Below, in pieces: positions 7,791 to 15,264 of a stretch of DNA of 58,396 nucleotides (positions are counted from its first letter, which is position 1; every line of letters starts with the position of its first letter). The position numbers and the translations under genes are program-made. The notes under the pieces are model-generated. The model did no database searches, had not been told where the DNA came from, and saw only the letters and a program-made list of their open reading frames with translations. Source of the stretch: Vicinamibacteraceae bacterium (GTDB lineage Bacteria > Acidobacteriota > Vicinamibacteria > Vicinamibacterales > UBA8438); contig JAAXGX010000001.1 of assembly GCA_012271165.1 (NCBI GenBank), positions 1-58,396 on the forward strand, in the 5' to 3' direction.

Positions 7791-9536
7791 ATGAGGCTGG
7801 CATCCGGGCGTTCGGCGAATCGGCAGGTCGGCGCGGCGGCCGGACTCTTCGTGGCGGGGCTGGCGCTCGCCGCCGGCGGGCCCGCGGGCCAGGCGCAGCA
7901 GCAGGCGCAGGGCCACGGCTACAGCCGGCCGGCCCGCAGCCCGCACGGCAGCCGGTCCGAGGTGATCGCGCCGCACGGGATGGTGGCGGCCAGCCAGCCG
8001 CTCGCCGCCCAGGTCGGCCTCGACATCCTCAAGGCCGGCGGGAACGCGGTCGACGCGGCGGTCGCCGTCAACGCCGTGCTGGGCCTGGTGGAGCCGCACA
8101 TGAACGGCGTCGGCGGCGACCTGTTCGCCTTGGTGTGGCACGCCGAGACCGAGCAGCTCTACGCCCTGAACGCGACCGGCCGCGCGCCGCACGCCATCAG
8201 CCGTGAGACGCTCGTCCGCCAGGGCTACGAGCGGATGCCGGGCGACGGTCCGCTCACCTGGACCGTGCCCGGCGCGGTCGACGGCTGGCAGGAGCTCCTG
8301 GACCGCTTCGGCACGCTGCCGCTGGCCGACGTGCTGGCCCCGGCCATCGCCTACGCCCGCAACGGCTTCCCGGTCAGCGAGATCATCGCCGGCCAGTGGA
8401 ACGCCGCGGCGACGGCGCTGGCCGAGTGGCCCGACTCGGCCGCCACCTACCTGCCCGGCGGGCGGGCGCCCCTCCCCGGCGACGTGTTCCGCAACCCGCG
8501 CCTCGCCGCCACCTACGAGGCCGTGGCGGAGGGCGGCCGCGACGCGTTCTACCGCGGCGACATCGCCCGCCGCATCGTGGCGTTCAGCGAAGGCAACGGC
8601 GGCTACTTCACGCTGGCCGACTTCGAGGACCACACGTCCGTCTGGGTCGAGCCGGTCACCACGAACTACCGCGGCTACGACGTGTGGGAGGTTCCTCCCA
8701 ACAGCTCCGGCATCCTCGCGCTGATGATCCTGAACCTGATGGAGGGCTACGACATCGCCGCGCTCGGCCACAACAGCGCCGACGCCCTGCACCTGTTCGC
8801 CGAGGCGAAGAAGCTGGTCTGGGCCGACCGCGACACCTACGTGGCCGACGCCGACGCCAACCCGCTGCCGACGCGCCAGCTCATCTCGAAGCCGTACGCG
8901 GAGGCGCGGCGCAAGCTGATCGATCCCGAGCGGGCCGCGACCACGGTCACGCCCGGCCGGCCGTTCGAGCAGAGCGAGACCGTCTACCTCACGGTGGTCG
9001 ACAAGGACCGCAACGCCGTCTCGTTGATAGAGAGCATCTTCGGCAGCTTCGGCTCCAAGGTCGTGCCCGGCGACGTCGGCTTCGCCCTGCAGAACCGCGG
9101 CAGCGGCTTCTCGCTGGAGGAGGGCCACCTCAACGCGCTCGCGCCGCACAAGCGCTCGCTGCACACCAACATGCCCGGCTTCGTGACCCGCAACGGCGAG
9201 CCGTTCCTGTCGTTCGGCGTCATGGGCGGCCCGATGCAGCCGCAGGGGCACTGGCAGGTGCTGTCGAACATCATCGACTTCGGGATGAACCTGCAGGAGG
9301 CCGGCGACGCGGCGCGGCTGCGCCACCTCCCGAGCTACCGCCCGGGCGGCACCCTGGCCGTCGAGCCGGGCATCTCGGACGCGGCCGTCGCCGAGCTGCG
9401 GCGCCGCGGCCACCACGTCGTGCGGGCCGGCGGCGGCGGCATGGGCGGCTACCAGGCGATCATGATCAACCCCGAGACCGGCATGCTGCACGGCGGGACC
9501 GACCCGCGCAAGGACGGCCAGGTGGTGGGGTACTGA
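7791..9536 (+). CDS. Gamma-glutamyltransferase, exported
   Basis: A 581-residue member of the Ntn-hydrolase gamma-glutamyltransferase family, which transfers or hydrolyses gamma-glutamyl groups, classically of glutathione, in the periplasm. The start at ATG 7791 is preceded by AGGAGG-type bases and gives a signal peptide. Typical blocks are DILKAGGNAVDAAVA, EPHMNGVGGD, TWTVPGAVDGW and DRFGTLPLADVLAPAI. The autocatalytic site is ETVYLTVVDKD with Thr397, followed by GSFGS and the small-subunit glycine-rich region GGPMQPQGH. Instead of the TTH of the E. coli enzyme the motif is TVY, as in the YwrD-like branch, so the substrate may not be glutathione. Confidence 0.93.
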   Translation: MRLASGRSANRQVGAAAGLFVAGLALAAGGPAGQAQQQAQGHGYSRPARSPHGSRSEVIAPHGMVAASQPLAAQVGLDILKAGGNAVDAAVAVNAVLGLVEPHMNGVGGDLFALVWHAETEQLYALNATGRAPHAISRETLVRQGYERMPGDGPLTWTVPGAVDGWQELLDRFGTLPLADVLAPAIAYARNGFPVSEIIAGQWNAAATALAEWPDSAATYLPGGRAPLPGDVFRNPRLAATYEAVAEGGRDAFYRGDIARRIVAFSEGNGGYFTLADFEDHTSVWVEPVTTNYRGYDVWEVPPNSSGILALMILNLMEGYDIAALGHNSADALHLFAEAKKLVWADRDTYVADADANPLPTRQLISKPYAEARRKLIDPERAATTVTPGRPFEQSETVYLTVVDKDRNAVSLIESIFGSFGSKVVPGDVGFALQNRGSGFSLEEGHLNALAPHKRSLHTNMPGFVTRNGEPFLSFGVMGGPMQPQGHWQVLSNIIDFGMNLQEAGDAARLRHLPSYRPGGTLAVEPGISDAAVAELRRRGHHVVRAGGGGMGGYQAIMINPETGMLHGGTDPRKDGQVVGY

Positions 9537-9548
9537 CGAGCGAGCCTT

Positions 9549-9700
9549 CTACTCGACGTCGATCCGGACCCGTTCCGCGAGCTGCAGTTCGTCGAGGATC
9601 TGGCGCAGGTCCGCCAGGAGCCCGTCGGTTCCCGTGCCGTCGGCCGTGAGATTGAAGGTGACACCCACCTTCAGATCGCGGCCCATGCGGAGCCTGGGCA
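9549..9700 (-). pseudogene. C-terminal fragment of an unidentified protein
   Basis: A minus-strand frame ending in TAG at 9549 reads LLPRLRMGRDLKVGVTFNL then LLADLRQILDELQLAERVRIDVE. It is clearly protein-like and ends like a real C-terminus, but the frame breaks upstream into the ATPase fragment. I cannot name the family; the shape recalls the end of large ATP-binding proteins. It lies just after the gamma-glutamyltransferase stop, at the left edge of a decayed island. Confidence 0.45.
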
Positions 9701-9702
9701 GC

Positions 9703-9880
9703 AACCTCGATGATCTCGTCGAGATCGAGCACGTCGACGAGCAGTGGCGACTGCTTGGCCACGATGATCTGCCGGTCGACCGCGAGCGCCTTGATCATGC
9801 TGCCAACCAGCGCGATGGCGGCCGGGTGCAACCCAAGCTCGGGCTCGTCCAGCAGCAGATCAGCTCGACCGCTGAACATC
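9703..9880 (-). pseudogene. ABC-type ATPase fragment (AAA_21-like)
   Basis: The minus-strand frame reads FSGRADLLLDEPELGLHP, a textbook Walker B and D-loop of RecF/SMC-like AAA_21 ATPases, then VDRQIIVAKQSPLLVD, where the switch motif is normally VATQSP. Only about 55 residues are recognisable; the Walker A and signature motifs are absent. Such ATPases occur in phage-defence and mobile loci. Here it is a remnant whose ends abut unrelated fragments. Confidence 0.6.
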
Positions 9881-9895
9881 TTCCTGCCCGCGGCT

Positions 9896-10420
9896 GAGAT
9901 CCCGACTCCCGAGGGCCAGCGCGAACCGACCGACGGCGACACCGGCGACGCTGACCCGTTCGCGGCGCTCAAGGCGGATCTCGCGAAGCTCCGCGGCGGC
10001 GTGGCTCTCGTTGAAACGATGGCGGGCGGCTACTCGGACAAGGGCGGCCGGCCGGATTTGGACTGGAAGCCGCGGCGGATCGGCGCTGACCCGCCGGCGG
10101 CCCTGAATGAGATCCGGACCGCGGCGGCGCTGACCGTGTTCGGCGCGTGCGGCGTACCGCCTTCGCTGTTCACGCTCCCGGCCGATGGCACGGGCCAGCG
10201 CGAAGCCTGGCGGCGGTTCCTGCACGGCTCGGTGTCGCCCGTGGCGCGGCTGGTCGAGGCCGAGCTGCGGGACAAGCTCGATGTGCCGGACCTGGCGCTG
10301 AGCTTCGATGGGTTGTAGGCGGCAGACCTGCAGGGCAGGGCGCGGGCCTGGCGCTCGCTGGTGGGTCCCGAGGCCAAGATCGACGCGACTGAGGCGAGAC
10401 GGCTCGCGGGGCTATCGTGA
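9896..10420 (+). pseudogene. Phage portal protein remnant with in-frame amber stop
   Basis: The plus-strand frame reads DPFAALKADLAKLRGGVALVET, DWKPRRIGADPPAALNEIRT, VFGACGVPPSLFTLPADGT and REAWRRFLHGSVSPVARLVEAEL, matching the C-terminal half of HK97-type portal proteins as I remember them. After ALSFDGL a TAG interrupts at 10316-10318, and the same frame resumes with AADLQGRARAWRSLVG up to TGA at 10418, which is how intact homologues continue. The N-terminal half of the portal is missing. No terminase, protease or capsid gene is nearby, so this is a relic. Confidence 0.75.
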
Positions 10421-10494
10421 ATGAGTTGCAAGCGGCTGCCACCTGGCGACTGCGCGGCGGGCGACGTGCGCGGCGCTGCTGGCGGGGCTAAGCA

Positions 10495-10773
10495 TCAACC
10501 ATCGCCACTGTCGTGGCTATCGGCGTGGTCACCGTCGTCGTGGTCATCATCGGCGTGGTCATCATCGGCGTGGTCACCGCCACCGTCGGTCTCATCAACG
10601 AAGCGGGTGACGGTGTCGGACGCCTTGAGGCTGGCCGCTAGGGCACTGGCTGCCGCGAGTGTTGGAACCGTCCAGACCATCTCGCCGATCAGAGCTGCCG
10701 CCGTGTACGAGGGAACGAGGATGATCGCGACACGTACACATGCAAGGCGGTCAATGGTGAACGGGAACCGCAT
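10495..10773 (-). CDS. Possible small membrane protein with Asp/His-rich repeat tail
   Basis: A 92-residue minus-strand frame. The N-terminal part is hydrophobic (VAIILVPSYTAAALIGEMVW, then LAAASALAASL). The tail is a low-complexity Asp/His run (GGDHADDDHADDDHDDGDH) encoded by a tandem 15-bp DNA repeat at about 10533-10577. Asp/His tails can bind metal ions. The ribosome site is poor, and the opposite strand is also open (serine/tryptophan-rich, less plausible). It lies in a decayed phage region, so it may be a relic. Confidence 0.35.
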   Translation of the reverse strand: MRFPFTIDRLACVRVAIILVPSYTAAALIGEMVWTVPTLAAASALAASLKASDTVTRFVDETDGGGDHADDDHADDDHDDGDHADSHDSGDG

Positions 10774-10788
10774 CGATGCCAGGCGGGC

Positions 10789-11013
10789 CTAGTGATGCAT
10801 CCAGGCGGGGCTCAGGAAGTGCTGCGAGCAGTACGGACGGCCAGTGTGCCTGTGACGTTCGCCAGTCCTCCGGTCAACGTGCGTGCAATCGCTCCTCCGC
10901 ACGTTGCCGGGGTGTGCGTCCAGGCGAACGTCGGGCGTGCCCATCAGGCCGATGACGAAGGTTGCTGCAAGTGCCCACGCGATCCGCTTGATGGTTCTCC
11001 TCTTCGGTTGCAT
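10789..11013 (-). CDS. Small secreted YHYH-like protein
   Basis: About 74 residues from ATG 11013. The N-terminus is a signal peptide (IKRIAWALAATFVIGLMG), then AHPGNVRRSDCTHVDRRTGERHRH, close to the AHPG...G.HH...GGYHCH pattern of short secreted YHYH/excalibur-like proteins. The C-terminal YCSQHFLSPAW adds another Cys/His pair. An AGGAG lies inside the assigned coding start, five bases before an ATC codon (KRIAW follows), so the true start could be further in or non-standard. The function is unknown, with metal binding likely from Cys/His content. Confidence 0.5.
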   Translation of the reverse strand: MQPKRRTIKRIAWALAATFVIGLMGTPDVRLDAHPGNVRRSDCTHVDRRTGERHRHTGRPYCSQHFLSPAWMHH

Positions 11014-11082
11014 CGGTGCTGACATAGTGCTGACACGCAACGGACGGCCGAGATTCTAATCCCCGTAAATCATTGATTTTAT

Positions 11083-11159
11083 TGGTCGGGATGACTGGAT
11101 TTGAACCAGCGACCCCCTGACCCCCAGTCAGGTGCGCTACCAGACTGCGCCACATCCCG
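11083..11159 (-). tRNA. tRNA-Pro (GGG anticodon)
   Basis: The reverse strand folds as a cloverleaf: acceptor CGGGATG paired with CATCCCG, D arm GCGCAGTCTGGTAGCGC, anticodon arm CCTGA-CTGGGGG-TCAGG (anticodon GGG), T arm with GGTTCAAATCC, and an encoded ACCA end at 11086-11083. It reads CCC codons. Its 3' end points toward the decayed phage fragments at 9.5-10.4 kb, the usual orientation for tRNA-targeting integration. Confidence 0.95.
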
Positions 11160-11168
11160 ACGTCCGTC

Positions 11169-11696
11169 CTACGCCGTCCGACGCTTGCGTTTGGCTGTCG
11201 TCTTCGCCGCGGCCGCCTTGCCCCGCGCCGACTTGCCGCGCGGCTTCTTGCCGGCGGCGGGCGCCTTGCTCCGGCGTGCCGGCTCCGCCGCTGCGGCAAC
11301 CGGGACCGGGACCGGCTCGCTCGCGCCGTTGCCCGCCAGCATCTCCAGGACCGCCTGCAACCCTTGCTTGACCGCCGCCAGCTTCTGCCGGACGTCGGCG
11401 CCCAGCGTGTCCTCGAGCGGCAGCTCGGGCCGGGGCAGGTCCTCGTCCCGCCCCCCTTCCAGCTTCTTCCGCGCGGCGCCGAGGGTCAAGCCCTCGCCGA
11501 AGACGAGCTCCTTGATCTGTACGACGAGCTCGACGTCGGACCGGCCGTAGACGCGGGCGCCCTTCGCGTTCTTCTTGCCGCAGAGCGCCGGAAACTCGGC
11601 TTCCCACGACCTCAGCACGTACGGCGGCACCCCGGCGATTGCACAGACCTCCGCGGGCCTGAACGACGTGCGCTTCGGAATCTCCGCGGGGGCCAT
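11169..11696 (-). CDS. MerR-like DNA-binding protein with histone-H1-like tail
   Basis: A 175-residue protein. Residues 10-80 form a MerR-type winged helix (FRPAEVCAIAGVPPYVLRSWEAEF, then RVYGRSDVELVVQIKELVF and GLTLGAARKKLEG). A helical middle follows, and then an Ala/Lys/Pro-rich tail (SKAPAAGKKPRGKSARGKAA through AKRKRRTA) like eukaryotic H1 and bacterial AlgP/Hc1 tails. No effector-binding domain is present. It is likely a nucleoid-associated or transcription factor. It sits 66 bp downstream of der, on the same strand and just before tRNA-Pro. MerR genes of this kind are commonly found next to ihf/HU genes, and HU is close by here. Confidence 0.8.
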   Translation of the reverse strand: MAPAEIPKRTSFRPAEVCAIAGVPPYVLRSWEAEFPALCGKKNAKGARVYGRSDVELVVQIKELVFGEGLTLGAARKKLEGGRDEDLPRPELPLEDTLGADVRQKLAAVKQGLQAVLEMLAGNGASEPVPVPVAAAAEPARRSKAPAAGKKPRGKSARGKAAAAKTTAKRKRRTA

Positions 11697-11762
11697 CGTC
11701 CCAGGAAAACCCGCCGATTATACCACTGCCCTTGCTCCCGCTCCGGACCCGTCCGCACCGTT

Positions 11763-13157
11763 CTACCGCGCAGGTGGCTGTCTGCGCGGCGGCCGCCGGG
11801 CCCGCACCTGCAGGCGGATGGGCGTGCCGAGGAAGCCGAACGCCTCGCGGAAGCGGTTCTTCAGGAAGCGCTCGTACGAGAAGTGCAGCCGCGAGGTGGT
11901 GTTCGTGAAGATGAGGAATCGCGGCGGGCCCGCGGCCACCTGCGTGCCGTAGTAGATCTTCACGTCGTGCTTGCCGGGGCTGCGGGGCGGGTTGCGCCGC
12001 GTGGCGCGTTCCAGCACGCGGTTGACGTCGGGCGTCGAGACGTGCGCGGCCCGCGCCCGGGCGACCTCCCGTACCATCTCGACCAGCTTCGGCGCACGGG
12101 CGCCCGTGAGGGCCGAGACGCGCACGATGGGCGCGAACTCCGCGAACTTCAGCGCGTCGCGCAGCTCCGCGTCGAACTGCTTGGCGAAGTCGTCGCGCTG
12201 CTTGACGAGGTCCCACTTGTTGGCGGCGATGACGATGCCGCAGCCGGCGCGCTCGGCTTCCCCGGCAATGACCGCATCCTGGCGCGCAACCGGACCGGAT
12301 GCGTCGACCACCAGCACGACGACGTCGGCCCTCGCGATGGCCCGCCGGGCGACCGTCACGCTCACCTGCTCGACCTGCCCGCTGCTCGCCACGCGGCCCG
12401 GACGACGGATGCCCGCCGTGTCGACCAGACGCAGCGGCTGGCCGTGCCACGTGATCAGGGTATCGACGGCGTCCCGCGTGGTGCCGGCCGTGTCGCTGAC
12501 GAGCACGCGCTCCGCGCGCGCCAGCAGGTTGACGAGCGACGACTTGCCCACGTTCGGACGGCCGATGATCGCGACCCGGATCTCGTCGGGCCGATCCGGC
12601 CGATCCGGCCGCACCGCCGCCGCGTCCGCGCGCTGCCCGCCGGGCAGCCGGCTCACGGCTGCATCCAGCAGGTCACCGACCCCCAGGCCATGCTCGGCGG
12701 CGATGGATACGAGCGGCGTGATGCCCAGGGCATGGAACTCGTCCACGCGTCCGGCCGCCTGCCGGTCGTCCACCTTGTTCACCGCCAGCACCACCGGTCC
12801 GCCGGCGCACCGCGCGCGCTCGGCCACCTCGCGATCGGCGGGCACGAGGCCGTCGCGGCCGTCGACCAGCAGCACGACGAGATCGGCGGCCTCGAGCGCG
12901 CGGAGCCCCTGCTCCGACACCGACTGCTGCAGCGGGTCGGTGCTGGCCCCGAACAGCCCGCCGGTGTCGATCAGCTCGAACGTCGTGCCGAGCCAGTCGG
13001 CCTGCGCCGTGATGACGTCGCGCGTCGTGCCGGCAACCGGCGTCACGATCGCGCGCCGGGCCCCGCAGATCCGGTTGAACAGCGTCGATTTTCCGACGTT
13101 GGGACGTCCGACGAGCACGACCGATCGGTCACGGCGCGTTCTGGCGGCTGGCGGCAT
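11763..13157 (-). CDS. der: Ribosome biogenesis GTPase Der
   Basis: A 464-residue tandem-GTPase protein needed for 50S subunit maturation. The first G domain has GRPNVGKST (residues 17-25), DTGG and NKVD. The second has GRPNVGKSS (about residue 200), DTAG and NKWD. The C-terminal KH-like domain ends with RPPRRQPPAR. All G motifs are intact and the length is normal. The gene is divergent from the HU gene, with 89 bp between start codons holding at least the HU promoter. Confidence 0.96.
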   Translation of the reverse strand: MPPAARTRRDRSVVLVGRPNVGKSTLFNRICGARRAIVTPVAGTTRDVITAQADWLGTTFELIDTGGLFGASTDPLQQSVSEQGLRALEAADLVVLLVDGRDGLVPADREVAERARCAGGPVVLAVNKVDDRQAAGRVDEFHALGITPLVSIAAEHGLGVGDLLDAAVSRLPGGQRADAAAVRPDRPDRPDEIRVAIIGRPNVGKSSLVNLLARAERVLVSDTAGTTRDAVDTLITWHGQPLRLVDTAGIRRPGRVASSGQVEQVSVTVARRAIARADVVVLVVDASGPVARQDAVIAGEAERAGCGIVIAANKWDLVKQRDDFAKQFDAELRDALKFAEFAPIVRVSALTGARAPKLVEMVREVARARAAHVSTPDVNRVLERATRRNPPRSPGKHDVKIYYGTQVAAGPPRFLIFTNTTSRLHFSYERFLKNRFREAFGFLGTPIRLQVRARRPPRRQPPAR

Positions 13158-13187
13158 GGCGGCGGCTGGACGCGGCTGGCGCGTCGC

Positions 13188-13226
13188 TTGACACCTGTAA
13201 ATTATAGTACCTATGATGCTTAGGTA
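13188..13226 (+). promoter_or_regulatory. Promoter of the HU gene with an overlapping palindrome
   Basis: TTGACA (13188-13193) and TATGAT (13212-13217) are 18 bp apart, predicting a start near 13224 and a leader of about 23 bases. A perfect 6-bp inverted repeat, TACCTA (13208-13213) and TAGGTA (13221-13226) with a 7-base spacer, straddles the -10 box and could be an operator. An AGGAG ribosome site follows at 13232-13236, ten bases before ATG 13247. Confidence 0.6.
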
Positions 13227-13246
13227 GCGTCAGGAGCACATGCGTC

Positions 13247-13519
13247 ATGATCAAGGTCGACATCGTCAACGAGGTATCGACGGCCGCCGACATCACGAAG
13301 GTCAAGGCCGAGGTTGCGGTGGACGCCGTGTTCGATGCCATGCGGATGTCGATGCAACGAGGAGATCGGATCGAGCTCCGGGGCTTCGGCGTCTTCCAGG
13401 TGAAGCCGCGCAAGCGGGGCATCGGCCGCAATCCGCGCACCGGCAAGGAAGTCCGCATTCCGCCCGGCCGCACGATCCGCTTCAAGCCGGGCAAGGAGCT
13501 CCAGGCCATCGGAGGCTGA
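13247..13519 (+). CDS. HU/IHF family nucleoid protein
   Basis: A 90-residue histone-like protein that bends and compacts DNA as a dimer. It shows the helical dimerisation half (EVSTAADITKVKAEVAVDAVFDAM), the conserved ELRGFGVFQV strand, and the DNA-binding arm RNPRTGKEVRIPPGRTIRFKPGKEL. The Pro at the arm tip and the RNP-TG motif are intact. The sequence cannot separate HU from an IHF-beta-like subunit. The downstream protease starts 16 bp later and is probably co-transcribed. Confidence 0.93.
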   Translation: MIKVDIVNEVSTAADITKVKAEVAVDAVFDAMRMSMQRGDRIELRGFGVFQVKPRKRGIGRNPRTGKEVRIPPGRTIRFKPGKELQAIGG

Positions 13520-13535
13520 CCCGGAGACCCGCCAT

Positions 13536-14519
13536 TTGTCCTTCGACAGCCCCGACCGGCCGCTTCCCACACCCGCCGGCTGGCCGGTTCCGGAGTCCGC
13601 CGCACAGTCGCCGCAGCCTGTCGCGCAGCCGCGCCGGCGCACGCGCCCCCTGATCCACCTGCTGCTCTTCCTGGGCACGCTGGTGACCACGATGGCGGCG
13701 GGCATCGGCCACTACGCCGGGTTCGCCGGCGACTTCAACGAGATTCCGGACCTCTCGCTCGCGCTGATCCCCTACGGCGCCTGGTACAGCCTGACCATCC
13801 TGGCCATTCTGGGCACGCACGAATTCGGGCACTACTTCGCCTGCCGCTACTACGGCATCGACGCGTCGCTGCCCTATTTCCTGCCGGCGCCGCTGCCCCT
13901 GACCGGTACCGTGGGGGCCGTCATCCGCATCCGCCAGCCGATCCCGACCAAGCGCATGCTGTTCGACGTCGGCGCCGCCGGCCCGATTGCGGGCTTCGTC
14001 GTTGCCGTGCCGGCGCTCTTCCTGGGACTGCGGCTGTCGCGGGTGGTGCCGCTGCCGGAGGACTTCGTCGGCATGGAGCTCGGCGAGCCGCTGCTCTTCC
14101 AGCTGGCCGCGTGGATGGTGTGGGGCGAGGCGCCGACCGGCCATTCGATCAACCTGCATCCGATGGGCCTCGCCGCCTGGCTGGGGCTGCTCATCACCGC
14201 GCTCAACCTGTTCCCGGTCGGGCAGCTCGACGGTGGACACATCGCGTACGCCGCGCTCGGACGCCGGTCCACGGCCGTCAGCCTGGGCACGGCCGCGGCC
14301 GTCGTCGGCCTCGCCTTCTTCTCGATGAGCTGGGTGATCTGGGCGGCGCTCGTCATCGCCATGATCGTGTTCCTGGGTCCCCGCCATCCGCGCACCGCCG
14401 ACGAGGACGTGCCGCTCGACCGCAACCGCCAGTGGGTCGCCCTCGCGACGGCCGCCATCTTCGTCCTCTGCTTCACGCCCGCGCCGATCGAGGTGCTCGA
14501 CCTGGTGCCGGAACCCTGA
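13536..14519 (+). CDS. Site-2 protease family (M50) membrane metalloprotease
   Basis: A 327-residue intramembrane zinc protease with a TTG start at 13536. After a Pro-rich cytoplasmic lead (about 50 residues) there are several membrane helices. The zinc site HEFGH lies in LAILGTHEFGHYFACRYYG, and the third ligand lies in NLFPVGQLDGGH. The block LPYFLPAPLPLTGTVGAVIRI followed by DVGAAGPIAGF is typical of the plant EGY-like/bacterial branch. The likely role is cleavage of membrane-bound regulators or small proteins. No PDZ domain is seen. Convergent with vapC, whose end lies 10 bp away. Confidence 0.92.
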   Translation: MSFDSPDRPLPTPAGWPVPESAAQSPQPVAQPRRRTRPLIHLLLFLGTLVTTMAAGIGHYAGFAGDFNEIPDLSLALIPYGAWYSLTILAILGTHEFGHYFACRYYGIDASLPYFLPAPLPLTGTVGAVIRIRQPIPTKRMLFDVGAAGPIAGFVVAVPALFLGLRLSRVVPLPEDFVGMELGEPLLFQLAAWMVWGEAPTGHSINLHPMGLAAWLGLLITALNLFPVGQLDGGHIAYAALGRRSTAVSLGTAAAVVGLAFFSMSWVIWAALVIAMIVFLGPRHPRTADEDVPLDRNRQWVALATAAIFVLCFTPAPIEVLDLVPEP

Positions 14520-14529
14520 AGGGCCGACC

Positions 14530-14949
14530 TCAGGGCAGCCGCAGGCCTTCGAGCTCGGCTGCCAGCGACAGCCGCGAGTCCAGGCAGACGAACGTCAGCG
14601 GCCCGGCGAGCTGCTCCTGCACCACGAGCGCCGCGCCGAGCTGCCCCGCATCGGCGGCGCGCAGGGGATGCCGGGCGAGCAGGGCGTTGGCCCGGGACCG
14701 GACGGCAAGCACGTCGGCCACCTCGTCCCAGCTACCGGCCAGGGCGTCGAACCGCGCGAGCACGTTGCGGCGCTGAGGCCGCGACAGCAGCCCGTCGCGC
14801 GCGCGCCGCTCGATCGCACTCGTGATCTCGGTCCGCGTCCACACCCAGGTAATGATCCGGTCGTCCTCCGACAGCCACCCGCGAACGCGCTGGCTGTCTG
14901 GTTCCGCGACGATCAACGGAACGAGCGCGGAGGCATCCCAGTACCTCAC
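14530..14949 (-). CDS. vapC: PIN-domain toxin VapC
   Basis: A 139-residue type II toxin, a predicted ribonuclease. The PIN acidic residues are visible: Asp5 in MRYWDASALVPL, Glu in TRTEITSAI, Asp in LRAADAGQLGAAL and Asp near the end in FVCLDSRLSLAA. Its start overlaps the antitoxin stop by four bases (ATGA), the usual toxin-antitoxin coupling. The set of acidic residues looks complete, so the toxin may be active. Confidence 0.88.
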   Translation of the reverse strand: MRYWDASALVPLIVAEPDSQRVRGWLSEDDRIITWVWTRTEITSAIERRARDGLLSRPQRRNVLARFDALAGSWDEVADVLAVRSRANALLARHPLRAADAGQLGAALVVQEQLAGPLTFVCLDSRLSLAAELEGLRLP

Positions 14950-15227
14950 AGCCTGTCCGCCCGGTCGTCGGCCAGAGACTCCGAGAGACGTACCGGCAGC
15001 GCCAGCGGCTCCGCGTCGAGCAGCGCCGCCGCGCCGCCCTTGCCCGGCCGGAGCAGCCCCGCGCCGATCAACCGCGTCCGCACTCCCTCATCGTCGCCGG
15101 CCGCGGGAGGCACCAGCCTGGCCACGGGTGCACCCCGGTCGAGAACCTCCACCTCATTGCCCCGGCGCACCTCGCGGAGATAACGGGACAGGTTCGCCTT
15201 CAGCTCCGATATCGATGCGGTCGTCAT
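14946..15227 (-). CDS. vapB: Phd/YefM-type antitoxin (VapB)
   Basis: A 93-residue antitoxin. The N-terminal DNA-binding fold is the Phd/YefM type (TASISELKANLSRYLREVRRG, EVEVLDRGAPVARLVP). The C-terminal half (LLRPGKGGAAALLDAEPLAL) is the toxin-neutralising tail. It is upstream of and overlaps vapC, so the pair forms a standard module, probably self-repressed. Confidence 0.88.
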   Translation of the reverse strand: MTTASISELKANLSRYLREVRRGNEVEVLDRGAPVARLVPPAAGDDEGVRTRLIGAGLLRPGKGGAAALLDAEPLALPVRLSESLADDRADRL

Positions 15228-15234
15228 CGTGGCC

Positions 15235-15263
15235 AGTATGGTCTTCAGCTAGAGATCAATCAA
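15235..15263 (-). promoter_or_regulatory. Possible vapBC promoter
   Basis: On the minus strand TTGATT (15263-15258) and CATACT (15240-15235) are 17 bp apart, each four of six to consensus. The predicted start falls at about 15228, directly at the vapB ATG (15227), which would make the transcript leaderless or nearly so. The strength of the match is moderate. Confidence 0.3.
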
Positions 15264-15264
15264 G

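Noticed and set aside
8979..8981. Inactive gamma-glutamyltransferase because TTH is replaced by TVY
   Set aside because: The catalytic Thr itself is present and the variant is normal for the YwrD-like branch.
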